Assembly (NCBI GenBank): GCA_027019265.1
Contig: JALUWX010000021.1
Span: 28,475-92,474 of the forward strand
DNA length: 64,000 nt
Origin: Phycisphaerales bacterium
GTDB lineage: Bacteria; Planctomycetota; Phycisphaerae; Phycisphaerales; UBA1924
Reading direction: 5' to 3'
Shown here: in pieces, positions 1 through 7,910 of the stretch
Layout: every line of letters starts with the position of its first letter
Numbering within the stretch: position 1 is the stretch's first letter
The notes under the pieces: generated by a model
The model's database searches: none
Told to the model about the DNA's origin: nothing
What the model saw: the letters and a program-made list of their open reading frames with translations, nothing else
Translations under genes and position numbers: made by a program

Positions 1-513
1 GGAGATGAAGGCGTCAAGGTCGGCCGGTGTCCGGCTCGTGACCAGCGCCTGGTCGCAGACGACTTCCTGGTCTGTCCAGCGAGCTCCGGCGTTTTTGAGG
101 TCCTGTTTGATGGACTTGTAGCTCGTGACTTCACGCCCTTGGAGCACATCGCAGTCGATGAGGACCTGGGGGCCGTGGCAGATCGCCGACACGGGTTTGC
201 CTTCCTTGAAGAAGGCGCGGATGAACTCGATCGCGTTCTCGTTCGTCCGGAGCTTGTCGGGGTTGATGACCCCGCCGGGGAGGAGGAGTGCGTCGTAGTC
301 GTCCGCGTTCGCGTTGTCGAGCGTGACATCGACATCGACGGAGTCGGCCCAATCGCCGTTGGACCAACCACGGATGAAGCCGGACTCGGGGGAGACGACG
401 TGGACTTCCGCGCCGGCTTCCTTGAGTTTCTCGAGCGGCTTGGTCAGCTCGGAGTGCTCGAAGCCGTGGGTCGAGAGAATAGCAACTTTCTTGTTGGTGA
501 TATCTTGAGACAT
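1..513 (-). CDS. DJ-1/PfpI-family protein, 3' end outside window
   Basis: The frame starts at an ATG (513) preceded by a clear AAAGGAG ribosome-binding site and stays open for 171 codons to the window edge, so the C-terminus is missing. It shows the flavodoxin-like DJ-1/PfpI fold: early KKVAILSTHGFEHSEL with the usual Glu (about residue 19), LLLPGG near residue 77, and the nucleophile elbow SAICHGPQ with the catalytic-type Cys at residue 112. Members are cytoplasmic glutamine-amidotransferase-like proteins acting as chaperones, glyoxalase/deglycase-type enzymes or peptidases; the sequence does not choose between these. Family assignment is firm, the exact activity is not. No partner gene is visible. 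Confidence 0.9.
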   Translation of the reverse strand, partial: MSQDITNKKVAILSTHGFEHSELTKPLEKLKEAGAEVHVVSPESGFIRGWSNGDWADSVDVDVTLDNANADDYDALLLPGGVINPDKLRTNENAIEFIRAFFKEGKPVSAICHGPQVLIDCDVLQGREVTSYKSIKQDLKNAGARWTDQEVVCDQALVTSRTPADLDAFIS

Positions 514-785
514 GAGATGCTCCTTTCCAGAAGAGCGCGTCGTAGGAATGAACGCGCGTGATTGAGTTCGCCGCTGACGATGAGCCCGACCGGGCTGCCG
601 TCAGCTTTCCTTGGCGTACTCTTCGGGACACGCAGCGTCCCGATGCGGAATGCTCTCGGTTTGAGCCGTTAAGGTTTTTTCATGGGCTCTGAGCCATGTG
701 GAGCGGGGATGCACGCGGGTAAATGAAAATTCATCCATCGACGGCGCGGTTCGGGGCTTTGTCTTCGTGCTTGTGTTGGGTGTGG

Positions 786-2753
786 TTATGGAACCCGGAT
801 CACGACGAAGGTGACATCGTCGTCCTGCGCGATATCGCCCTGGAACTCGTTGACGGCGGCGCGGATTGCATCCTTGATCTGGTCGGTGTTCTTGTGCGCG
901 TGGGTCCGGAGCAGCTCACGGAGTCGGTCTTCGCCGAACTGTTCGTCTTGCGCGTTCTTTGCTTCCCAGAGCCCGTCGGTCGCGACGAGGACGATGTGTC
1001 CAGAATCGATGTGATCGATGGTGTATTCGTCGTAGTCGGATTCCTCGACAAGTCCGAGGGGGAGCCCGCCGCCCTGGATGTCGAGGAAGGTGTCGGAGTT
1101 CGCGTTGTAGACGATGGGGGGGCCGTGCCCGGCGCTGGCCCATCGGAGCCGATGGCTCTGCGCGTTGATGGTGACGAGGAGCATGGTCATGAAGCGCTGT
1201 CCGCCCGTGTCGGGGATGAGCAGCGCGTTGACGTGTTCGAGGAACTCGGCCAGCGATCCCTCGGACGAGACCCGGCTCCGAAGGAGCCCGCGCGCGGTGG
1301 CCATGAGCATCGCGGCGGCGACCCCGTGACCCATGACATCCCCCAGCACAACGAGGACGTCGTTGTTGTCTCCTTCGCTCAGATCGAGGAAGTCGTAGTA
1401 GTCTCCGCCGGTCTCGTCGCAGTAGGTCGAGTGTCCCGTGATCTCGAGCCCGTCGATCGTGGGCTCGTCGCTCGGGAGGAGGTTCTTCTGGACTTCGTGC
1501 GCGAGCATGAGGGAACGGCGCATGCGCATCCGGTCCCGGAGATCGATGATCATCGTGTTGATCGCGTTTGCGAGTTTCGTGTACTCCGGCGCGTGGTTGA
1601 TCCCGACCTCGAAATCGAGATCCCCGGATCCGATGCGATGCGCGGAGTCCACGAGGGTCCGGAGGGGCGCGACGAGCCATCGCGCGAGCGCGATCGCGCC
1701 GAGGGTGACGACGAGCACGACGAGGATGTTGATCAGGAAGCTGAGCTGGAATCCACGCTCGATATCGCCCGTGACATCGCGTTTGGCGGCGACGGTGACG
1801 AGGATCCAATCGAGCCCGAGGTCGTGCCCGATCTCCGTGGCGCGGAGGAAGTAGGTTTCACCATCGACGACGACGGGGTCGAGTCGGCCGCGCTGGGCGC
1901 GATCCCCGACGAGGGATGTCGAGGCCGTCTTGAGGATGGGTTGTTCGGGGTCGGAGACGGCGCGCCGATTCCCCGCTTCATCGATCGCGCGGACTGACCC
2001 CGATCGTGCGATCATCGAGCCGTGCTCGTCGATGAGCGCGAGGAACCCGTGTTCCCCGATCTCGATCGTGCTCAGGAACCTGGAGAGGTCCGTCAGGGAG
2101 TAGTCTGCATCCACGATTCCGAGGATGCTCCCGTTGTCGTCCCGGACGGGGATCCCGAACGAGATCCCGAGGGTGGTGGGGGCGCCGTCCCCCCCGACCC
2201 AGAGGTAGGGCTCGGTCCAAGACGGTTCACCCCGATCGACGGGGGTCCGGTACCAGGGACGTTCGAAGAGGTTGTATCCAAAGCTATTCGTGGGCTCGTC
2301 CGGTCGGGAGCTGTCATCTCCGAGGCGCCATTCATTCATGATCCCGGAATCCGGGTCGTCGAGGAGCGCCCAGTACACGTTCCCGTCCGCGTACCGGCTC
2401 ACCCAGGCCGCACGTCCGTCGCTCGCGCCCCACCCGACGGTGCTGAGCATGTCGAAGTCGTTGAACTGCTCGAGCATGGTCTCGAACCATGCACCCGGGT
2501 CGGAGTGGTCGAGCGCGCCCGATCGGATCAGGTGCTCGTTGAGCTCGCACACCCGGACGGGCATGGAGAGGAGGGAGTGGACGCGCGTCGCGACGAGGGT
2601 GTGGATCTGTTCGGTCCCCCGATCCGCGACATCACGGACGGCGGATCCGGCGTTGTCGCGCCAGAGGAGCGACAGAAACGTCCCGACGATCAGCACGGGG
2701 AGTGCGATCAGGACGGGGGCGCTGATCGTGATGGGGATACGCCGAAGGATCAC
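786..2753 (-). CDS. Membrane PP2C/SpoIIE (RsbU-type) phosphatase with extracytoplasmic sensor and HAMP
   Basis: 655 residues starting with GTG. The order is: membrane segment (about 7-29), a large extracytoplasmic region of Cache type (about 35-335; contains FERPWYRTPV and GIVDADYSL), a second membrane segment (about 338-360), HAMP (about 360-412), then a SpoIIE-like PP2C domain. The PP2C metal-site signatures are present: TGGDYYDF, GDVMGHG, TDGLWEA and QDDDVTFV. RsbU-type phosphatases dephosphorylate anti-sigma-factor antagonists in partner-switching pathways, so this protein probably converts an external ligand signal into such a switch; no anti-sigma partner lies in the window. The gene has no Shine-Dalgarno. 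A TACACT box lies 7 bases before the GTG, and a 12-bp inverted repeat overlaps the start codon. Confidence 0.92.
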   Translation of the reverse strand: MILRRIPITISAPVLIALPVLIVGTFLSLLWRDNAGSAVRDVADRGTEQIHTLVATRVHSLLSMPVRVCELNEHLIRSGALDHSDPGAWFETMLEQFNDFDMLSTVGWGASDGRAAWVSRYADGNVYWALLDDPDSGIMNEWRLGDDSSRPDEPTNSFGYNLFERPWYRTPVDRGEPSWTEPYLWVGGDGAPTTLGISFGIPVRDDNGSILGIVDADYSLTDLSRFLSTIEIGEHGFLALIDEHGSMIARSGSVRAIDEAGNRRAVSDPEQPILKTASTSLVGDRAQRGRLDPVVVDGETYFLRATEIGHDLGLDWILVTVAAKRDVTGDIERGFQLSFLINILVVLVVTLGAIALARWLVAPLRTLVDSAHRIGSGDLDFEVGINHAPEYTKLANAINTMIIDLRDRMRMRRSLMLAHEVQKNLLPSDEPTIDGLEITGHSTYCDETGGDYYDFLDLSEGDNNDVLVVLGDVMGHGVAAAMLMATARGLLRSRVSSEGSLAEFLEHVNALLIPDTGGQRFMTMLLVTINAQSHRLRWASAGHGPPIVYNANSDTFLDIQGGGLPLGLVEESDYDEYTIDHIDSGHIVLVATDGLWEAKNAQDEQFGEDRLRELLRTHAHKNTDQIKDAIRAAVNEFQGDIAQDDDVTFVVIRVP

Positions 2754-2781
2754 GGGGGAGAGTGTAGTGCTCTCCCCCGTG
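2751..2781 (-). other. Perfect 12-bp inverted repeat ending in the phosphatase start codon
   Basis: CACGGGGGAGAG (2751-2762) is the exact reverse complement of 2770-2781, with a 7-base loop. It lies between the Kelch-type gene stop (2803) and the phosphatase gene. The GTG start codon (2753-2751) is the end of one arm and the TACACT box lies partly in the loop. There is no T-run, so a simple intrinsic terminator is not supported. Confidence 0.75.
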
Positions 2782-2802
2782 GCTCCGGAGGGGGTGCGTG
2801 GT

Positions 2803-5268
2803 TCAGGGGCAGCCCGCGCCCAGATCCTGGAGGAAGGCGCTGATATCGAAGAAATCGAACGAGGTATCGGCGTTGTAATCGATCTGCCCGCTCAGAAGCG
2901 TGCTGACATCGAAGAAGTCCGCGGATCCGTCTCCGTTCAGGTCCGCGGGGCAGATGGATCCGGGCGTGGAACTGAGGAGGATCGCTTCGGATCGCGCGAG
3001 CACGGTGTTGTACGAGGATCCGACGATCGAGATCGTCCCGTCCTCGGCGACATCGATATCGCTCATGCTGAAGCCCTGGTATCCCTCGGGGACAACATCG
3101 ACGAGACTGGAGAACGAACGTTTCGAGCTCGCCCAGATCCCGAATCGGGTGGTGGGTTCGTCGGGGAACGACGCGCTCCCGATCTGGAGCCCCTGCTCAC
3201 AGGCCGTCATCGAGCTCGAGGTTGCGCCTTCCGGGTTCAGGTCTTCGATGGACTCGGGTGTTCCGGACCAGAGGACGGCGTGGGGTGTGGACCACTGGTT
3301 CACGACCCCGACCTGCTGGCCGTCGCTCGCATCGACGATGGAGCTGTTGCTTGCCCAACTCGGGTGCATGTCCACGAAGGTGGACGCGCTCCCGCGCCAC
3401 ATCGCGGCGTGGACAACGGCGAAGGGGAGCGAGGCCGTCCCGAACTGGTACTCCCCGTCCACGGCCGTCGCGTTGCTGTTGCGATACCCGGTCGGATGAA
3501 TGGACTGCGCCGAGTAGTGGGTGGGGGCGCCCCAGATGACGGCGCGGGTGTAGACATTCCCTACGTCATCGTCCGTCGATCCGGAACCGACCACGGACGT
3601 GCCGTCGGTTGCGGACATCGTGGTGTATTCGAACCCGGAGTAGCTGGTGTCGTGGAAGGTGCCGTCGAGATTCCACCAGCACGCGCGTCGGAAGTAGCAG
3701 GTTTGCCATTGATTGTTGACGTAGCACTGGAGGGGTTCCCACCACCATCCGACGAGCTTGTCGCCGTTGAAATCGAGGATGCTCCCCCCTTGCGATCCGC
3801 TCGGGGTCAGGTTGAGAGCGCTCGATGCGGTTCCGGTCCATTTTACGGGGTGGTCGATGTTGTTGTACTCGGGGGTGTCGTAGACGGCGCGTCCGACCTG
3901 GATCCCGTTGTCCACGCCCAGCGCGTAGGAGGATTCCGCGAACGCGGGATGCAGACTCGTCCATGTCCAATCGAGGTTCGCGACATCGGGGGGGATCCGG
4001 ACACTCACGATCGCCGGGGCGCTAGAAGTGCTCCCGCACAAGTTTGATGCGATGAGTGTGTATGTCCCTTCCGCGCTGCGCGGGAGTTCCTCGATGCGAA
4101 GATCCCGGGTCGTCGCGCCGATGACGATGCTTCCATCGGTCTGGGGACCATCGACAAGGGGTTCGTCGTTCCTCATCCATTGGTAGTCGATGATCCCCGC
4201 TCCCGAGACTTTCGTGTTCAGGGTGAGCGCCGCGAACTCCCAGATCTGTGCGTCATTCGGCTGCTCGAAGACGATCGGGCACGGGGTCGCGAGGATGGAT
4301 TCGGTGTTCGCGGTTCCCCCGGTGTTGTTCGCCCCCCCAGCGATATAGAGCCGATCATCGGATCCATGAATGACGGTGAATACGGATCGGGGCTCGCTCA
4401 TCGAAGGTCCGTCGGACCACGAGTCGAGGATCGGGTCGTAGACCTGGACGATGTCGGTGGTGAACGGGGATCCGATGTCCCCGGCGATCCCCCCGAGCAC
4501 GTAGATCCGGCCGTCGGCCGCCATGCTCGCTCGATGGCTCGAGACGGCGATGGGCATGTCCGTGTTGGTGCTCATCGACCATGTGTTGTTTGCGATGTCG
4601 TAGCTCAGGACTTCGTTCGATCGCGCGGAGTTGTCGCTATTGAGTCCGCCGAAGACAAGGATGTGACCGAGCCCGTCGGCGCACGCGGCCGCATCTTTGA
4701 GACCGATGGGCATGGGCGCGATGGGTTCCCACATATCGAGTGATCCGATGTAGCGTTCGGCGAAACCCGAGTTGGGTGAACCTGCGCCTCCGATGGAGTA
4801 GATCCGGTTCTGCTCGTCCACGCAATACGCGAACCCGGAAACGGGCGCGCCGGCGCTGCGCGGCGCGAGGTCGTGCCAGGGTCCTTCCTCGGGGTCCCAA
4901 TCGAAGGGGTCGGGGGTGTTGCTGGGGTCGTTGATGTCGTAGCCGCCGAAGATGACGATGCGCCCGAGGTCGTCGATCCCACCTCCGAATCCGATGAGTC
5001 CGCCGTAGCCATCGAAGGAGATCTCTTCTTGCCACGCACCGCCTCCGACGGGCATGGAGTAGACGGTCCCGTCCTCCATGCTGGGCGCGTTGAGCCAGGG
5101 TGGTCCCCCGAGGACGTACAGACGTCCGTCACGTTCGACACCGACGGCGTGTGTTTTGGCTTCGCCGCTGGTCGGGAGGGTCGGGCCGGGGATCCACACC
5201 CCGTCCTGCGCGAGCGCGAAGGACGCCGTCAGTGTGATGGTGAGCGTGCTGATTGTGATGAGTCGCAT
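2803..5268 (-). CDS. Secreted Kelch/Ig-like protein with C-terminal GC-type dockerin-like module
   Basis: 821 residues if started at the ATG at 5268, which opens a signal peptide (MRLITISTLTITLTASFALAQ). The frame extends 92 codons further upstream, but that part only mirrors the neighbouring gene's 3' end in another frame. About six Kelch-like units follow (RLYVLGG, RIVIFGGYDI, RIYSIGGAGS, HILVFGGLNS, RIYVLGGIAG, RLYIAGGANN). Then comes an Ig-like domain (DYQWMRNDEP ... GTYTLIASNLCGS), a repeat region resembling HAF repeats (SALNLTPSG, SSSMTACEQG), and a C-terminal module from CPADLNGDGSADFFDVS to FLQDLGAGCP with two DxNxDGxxD-type calcium loops. It is the last gene of a three-gene minus-strand operon starting at 7682, 20 bp after its neighbour. 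The role is unknown; an exported cell-surface protein is likely. Confidence 0.9.
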   Translation of the reverse strand: MRLITISTLTITLTASFALAQDGVWIPGPTLPTSGEAKTHAVGVERDGRLYVLGGPPWLNAPSMEDGTVYSMPVGGGAWQEEISFDGYGGLIGFGGGIDDLGRIVIFGGYDINDPSNTPDPFDWDPEEGPWHDLAPRSAGAPVSGFAYCVDEQNRIYSIGGAGSPNSGFAERYIGSLDMWEPIAPMPIGLKDAAACADGLGHILVFGGLNSDNSARSNEVLSYDIANNTWSMSTNTDMPIAVSSHRASMAADGRIYVLGGIAGDIGSPFTTDIVQVYDPILDSWSDGPSMSEPRSVFTVIHGSDDRLYIAGGANNTGGTANTESILATPCPIVFEQPNDAQIWEFAALTLNTKVSGAGIIDYQWMRNDEPLVDGPQTDGSIVIGATTRDLRIEELPRSAEGTYTLIASNLCGSTSSAPAIVSVRIPPDVANLDWTWTSLHPAFAESSYALGVDNGIQVGRAVYDTPEYNNIDHPVKWTGTASSALNLTPSGSQGGSILDFNGDKLVGWWWEPLQCYVNNQWQTCYFRRACWWNLDGTFHDTSYSGFEYTTMSATDGTSVVGSGSTDDDVGNVYTRAVIWGAPTHYSAQSIHPTGYRNSNATAVDGEYQFGTASLPFAVVHAAMWRGSASTFVDMHPSWASNSSIVDASDGQQVGVVNQWSTPHAVLWSGTPESIEDLNPEGATSSSMTACEQGLQIGSASFPDEPTTRFGIWASSKRSFSSLVDVVPEGYQGFSMSDIDVAEDGTISIVGSSYNTVLARSEAILLSSTPGSICPADLNGDGSADFFDVSTLLSGQIDYNADTSFDFFDISAFLQDLGAGCP

Positions 5269-5288
5269 GTATGGGCTTTCGCTTTGGT

Positions 5289-6446
5289 TCAGGGGCATCC
5301 CGCTTGGAACGCTTGGAGGAATGCGCTGATGTCGAAGAAGTCGAACACCGTGTCGGCGTTGAAATCGATCTGTCCGCTCAGCAGTTCGCTGATATCGAAG
5401 AAGTCGAGTGTGCCGTCGTTGTTGAGGTCCGCGTTGCAGTCGGCCGGGGTAAGAAGGAACGCGCGGAAGGGGTCGCCTCCGAGCGAACCCACCCCGACGA
5501 TCCGTCCGGATTCGTTGATCCCCGTTGCTTTGTTGAGGATCCACCCGCTCGAGGGCGCGATCCGGGTGTTGAGGTCGATGAGGGTGTCATTCTCCCAGAG
5601 CACGGCGCGGTTCGAGGAGGATCCGACGATCTGATCCAGGTCGTTGATGGAGATCGCGATGGAATACCCGCCGGGGAGGGAGCCCAGATCGACCCGTTCG
5701 GTGACCTGCCCGTTCGTGTTGATCGCCGCGCGGAACGCATGGGTGTCGCCGCTGGGTGTTTCGGAGATCCCGACGGCGGTGTTGTTCTCGTTGATCGCGA
5801 TCGCTTGGGACATGTCGCCACCCAAGGACCCGAGATCGAACGCGGCGTTGTTCATCCAGAGGGTCGCTGTGGGTGTGATCGATCCGGATGTGATGGAACT
5901 CCCGACCACCCACCCGGCGTCGTTGATCCCTTTGGCGATGGAACTGGTCGCGCCGTTGAGCGATGGGAGATTCGTGATGGTTCCCATGTCCCATCGGCAC
6001 GCGAGCTCTTCTCGGAGCCCGGAGGGCGCGGTCACGTAGCGCGACCCGACGACGGTCATTGTGTCGTTGATGGCGCAGGGCATCATCTCCCCGATGACCA
6101 TCATCGCGCCCATCATCGGGATCGATGCGTTGGTCTGGAGCATCCCGAGCATGTACGACGCGAGGATGGGCATGTCGAGGTCGTTGATCCCCATCATCTG
6201 CGCCTGCGCGTTCATGCTCATCATCGAGGTGATCTGCTGGAAGTCACCGTCGTCGTTGATGAACCCGTGATACCGGTACATCGGATCGAGCGCGTATCCC
6301 ACGCTGATCCCCGAATCGCTGATCCCGCTCGCGCCGACGGCATCGCCGAGCGTGCCCAGGTCGGTGACGGTGTACATGTCCGCGCCGAGTGTGCTGCCCG
6401 TCGTGAGCACGAGTGCCGCGATGATCGATCGAGTCTGGCTGTGCAT
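5289..6446 (-). CDS. Secreted HAF-repeat-like protein with GC-type dockerin-like module
   Basis: 385 residues. The signal peptide is MHSQTRSIIAALVLTTGSTLGA. The mature part carries repeated units of the type GINDxGxxVG (GISDSGISVGYA, AINDTMTVVGSR, GINDAGWVVGSS, AINENNTAVGIS, SINDLDQIVGSS, GINESGRIVGVG), as in HAF-type extracellular repeat proteins thought to form beta-propeller-like surfaces. A methionine-rich stretch (QITSMMSMNAQAQMMG, IPMMGAMMVIGEMM) is unusual. The tail runs from CNADLNNDGTLDFFDIS to FLQAFQAGCP. The gene starts 10 bp after the cytochrome gene stop, so the two are almost certainly co-transcribed. Function is unknown. Confidence 0.88.
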   Translation of the reverse strand: MHSQTRSIIAALVLTTGSTLGADMYTVTDLGTLGDAVGASGISDSGISVGYALDPMYRYHGFINDDGDFQQITSMMSMNAQAQMMGINDLDMPILASYMLGMLQTNASIPMMGAMMVIGEMMPCAINDTMTVVGSRYVTAPSGLREELACRWDMGTITNLPSLNGATSSIAKGINDAGWVVGSSITSGSITPTATLWMNNAAFDLGSLGGDMSQAIAINENNTAVGISETPSGDTHAFRAAINTNGQVTERVDLGSLPGGYSIAISINDLDQIVGSSSNRAVLWENDTLIDLNTRIAPSSGWILNKATGINESGRIVGVGSLGGDPFRAFLLTPADCNADLNNDGTLDFFDISELLSGQIDFNADTVFDFFDISAFLQAFQAGCP

Positions 6447-6455
6447 GGCTGCTCC

Positions 6456-7682
6456 TTAGTCTTCTCGGCTGTGGAAGAAGGGTTCGTCGGGCATCTCGGT
6501 GTGACAGACGGTGCAATCGGAGATGATCCCGGCGAATCCCTGGTGGAGGATCGCTTGGACGTTGTCCGTCTCGGTGGTCGCTGGGGTGATCGCGTGGGGG
6601 CTCCCGTGACACGCGAAGCACGAGACCCCGCCGTGCCCGATGGATTCTCGGAAGAGCTTCCCGGGCTGCTCGAACTCGAACCCCGGACGGGAGTGGCAAT
6701 CCGCGCAGCGGGGTTCATCCACCCACGGGGTCCGGGTCGGGGATCCGACATCGGCCATGGTTCCGTGGCACGAGTTGCAATCGAGCCCTCTGCTTGAGTG
6801 GATGTCGCGCTGGCACTGCGCCCGACGTCCGGGGTGACACGCATAACACTCGTTGTCGAAGGTCGCCGGGAGATCGACCAAGCGATCCGCATGGGCGGAG
6901 TGCATCGCTGATGAGAACGACGAGATCCCGGGCTCCCCGGGCGCACCCAGCGCGGGGTCGGCGTGGCAGGCGGCGCAGAAGACGGGCTGGTTCGCTTCGA
7001 GGTTGGTGCCGTGGAGCCGGTCGTGGTCCCGGAGGACATCGACCTCGACGTTCATCCCGGGGGACGGGTCGCCGTGACAGACATTGCACGAGAGCTCCCA
7101 CGACACAGGGACAACGGTCTGGGTCTGCGCGACGAGCCCTGTTCCTTCTTTATAGACGGAAAGCTTCGCGAGCTGGTAGGGGTTGATCCGTCCGGCGTCG
7201 TCTTCGGGGGTGATGGGGACCCCTGTGATCTCCCATTTGTCCTGGATCGGGGAGAGCTCGCCGCTCATCCCGTTCCCCGTCAGCCCGATGTCGGGCGCGA
7301 GATCAACACCCAGGAGTGCTTCGTCGTACTCCCAGAAGTTTGATTTGGTGGAGGAATGGGTGTTCCCGGGAACGCTGAACTCGATCGTGAAGTCGCTCCC
7401 CTCGGAGATGTCGATCACATCAGGATCGTCTCCTCGCTTGATGAGGACGGCTTGGACTGTGTTGAAGGGGGGAAGGATCATGAAGTGCGAGAAGTCGCGC
7501 ATCATGCAGTGCATCCCGAGATCGTTGTTCGCGAGGATCACGAACTCGTCGGGTTGGATCCCTGCGCCGATGGTGTCGCCTTTGTCCCCGAGCCCGAACA
7601 TGAGTGAAGAACCCGCGACGAGTGCGCAGGTGATGAGCGATCCGGCTTGGGTGAAGTGCCGACGACGTGTAGTGCTTGGCAT
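6456..7682 (-). CDS. Exported multihaem (seven CXXCH) cytochrome c
   Basis: 408 residues from the ATG at 7682, which has a GGTGGGAG ribosome-binding site; translation beyond it runs into the promoter. A signal/anchor (residues about 12-32) precedes a region with NNDLGMHCM, a motif I associate with large c-type cytochromes. Seven CXXCH haem-binding motifs follow: CNVCH, CAACH, CYACH, CNSCH, CADCH, CFACH and CTVCH. Such proteins carry electrons in the periplasm or at the outer surface. It heads an operon with two dockerin-tailed proteins and is preceded by a sigma-54-type promoter (7720-7736). No dedicated reductase subunit is nearby, so its electron donor and acceptor cannot be named. The stop is TAA. 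Confidence 0.93.
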   Translation of the reverse strand: MPSTTRRRHFTQAGSLITCALVAGSSLMFGLGDKGDTIGAGIQPDEFVILANNDLGMHCMMRDFSHFMILPPFNTVQAVLIKRGDDPDVIDISEGSDFTIEFSVPGNTHSSTKSNFWEYDEALLGVDLAPDIGLTGNGMSGELSPIQDKWEITGVPITPEDDAGRINPYQLAKLSVYKEGTGLVAQTQTVVPVSWELSCNVCHGDPSPGMNVEVDVLRDHDRLHGTNLEANQPVFCAACHADPALGAPGEPGISSFSSAMHSAHADRLVDLPATFDNECYACHPGRRAQCQRDIHSSRGLDCNSCHGTMADVGSPTRTPWVDEPRCADCHSRPGFEFEQPGKLFRESIGHGGVSCFACHGSPHAITPATTETDNVQAILHQGFAGIISDCTVCHTEMPDEPFFHSRED

Positions 7683-7719
7683 GGTGCTCCCACCTGTGCT
7701 TGAGGAACTGAAGATTCCC

Positions 7720-7736
7720 TGCAATCGGAATGCCAA
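7720..7736 (-). promoter_or_regulatory. Sigma-54 (-24/-12) promoter of the cytochrome/dockerin operon
   Basis: Read on the minus strand the site is TTGGCATTCCGATTGCA: a GG and a GC separated by exactly ten bases in good -24 and -12 contexts. Initiation about 12 bases after the GC would give a leader of roughly 27 nt with the GGTGGGAG site before the ATG at 7682. Confidence 0.75.
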
Positions 7737-7785
7737 GCGATTGAGACCGGTTGTGAATCGAAAATTGGTGTTCGAGGTCCGTTGG

Positions 7786-7811
7786 TGGCCAGGGGCGGTC
7801 GGGGCTGGCCA
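7786..7811. promoter_or_regulatory. Paired TGGCCA sites, candidate activator-binding site
   Basis: TGGCCA at 7786-7791 and again at 7806-7811 lie about 77-102 bases upstream of the start point predicted for the sigma-54 promoter at 7720-7736, a usual distance for an enhancer-type site. Binding is inferred. Confidence 0.35.
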
Positions 7812-7910
7812 GCATGCGCCACCAGATGGGCCGGTCGTGTCTGGAATGAAAGACACGGCTCGGATCGTCTCCGATCCGAGCCGCATGGTGATGGGTTGTC
7901 CGGATGTGTG

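Noticed and set aside
5269..5544. 92-codon N-terminal extension of the Kelch-type protein
   Set aside because: Arg-rich text that is the out-of-frame reading of the neighbouring dockerin tail; a signal peptide begins at 5268.
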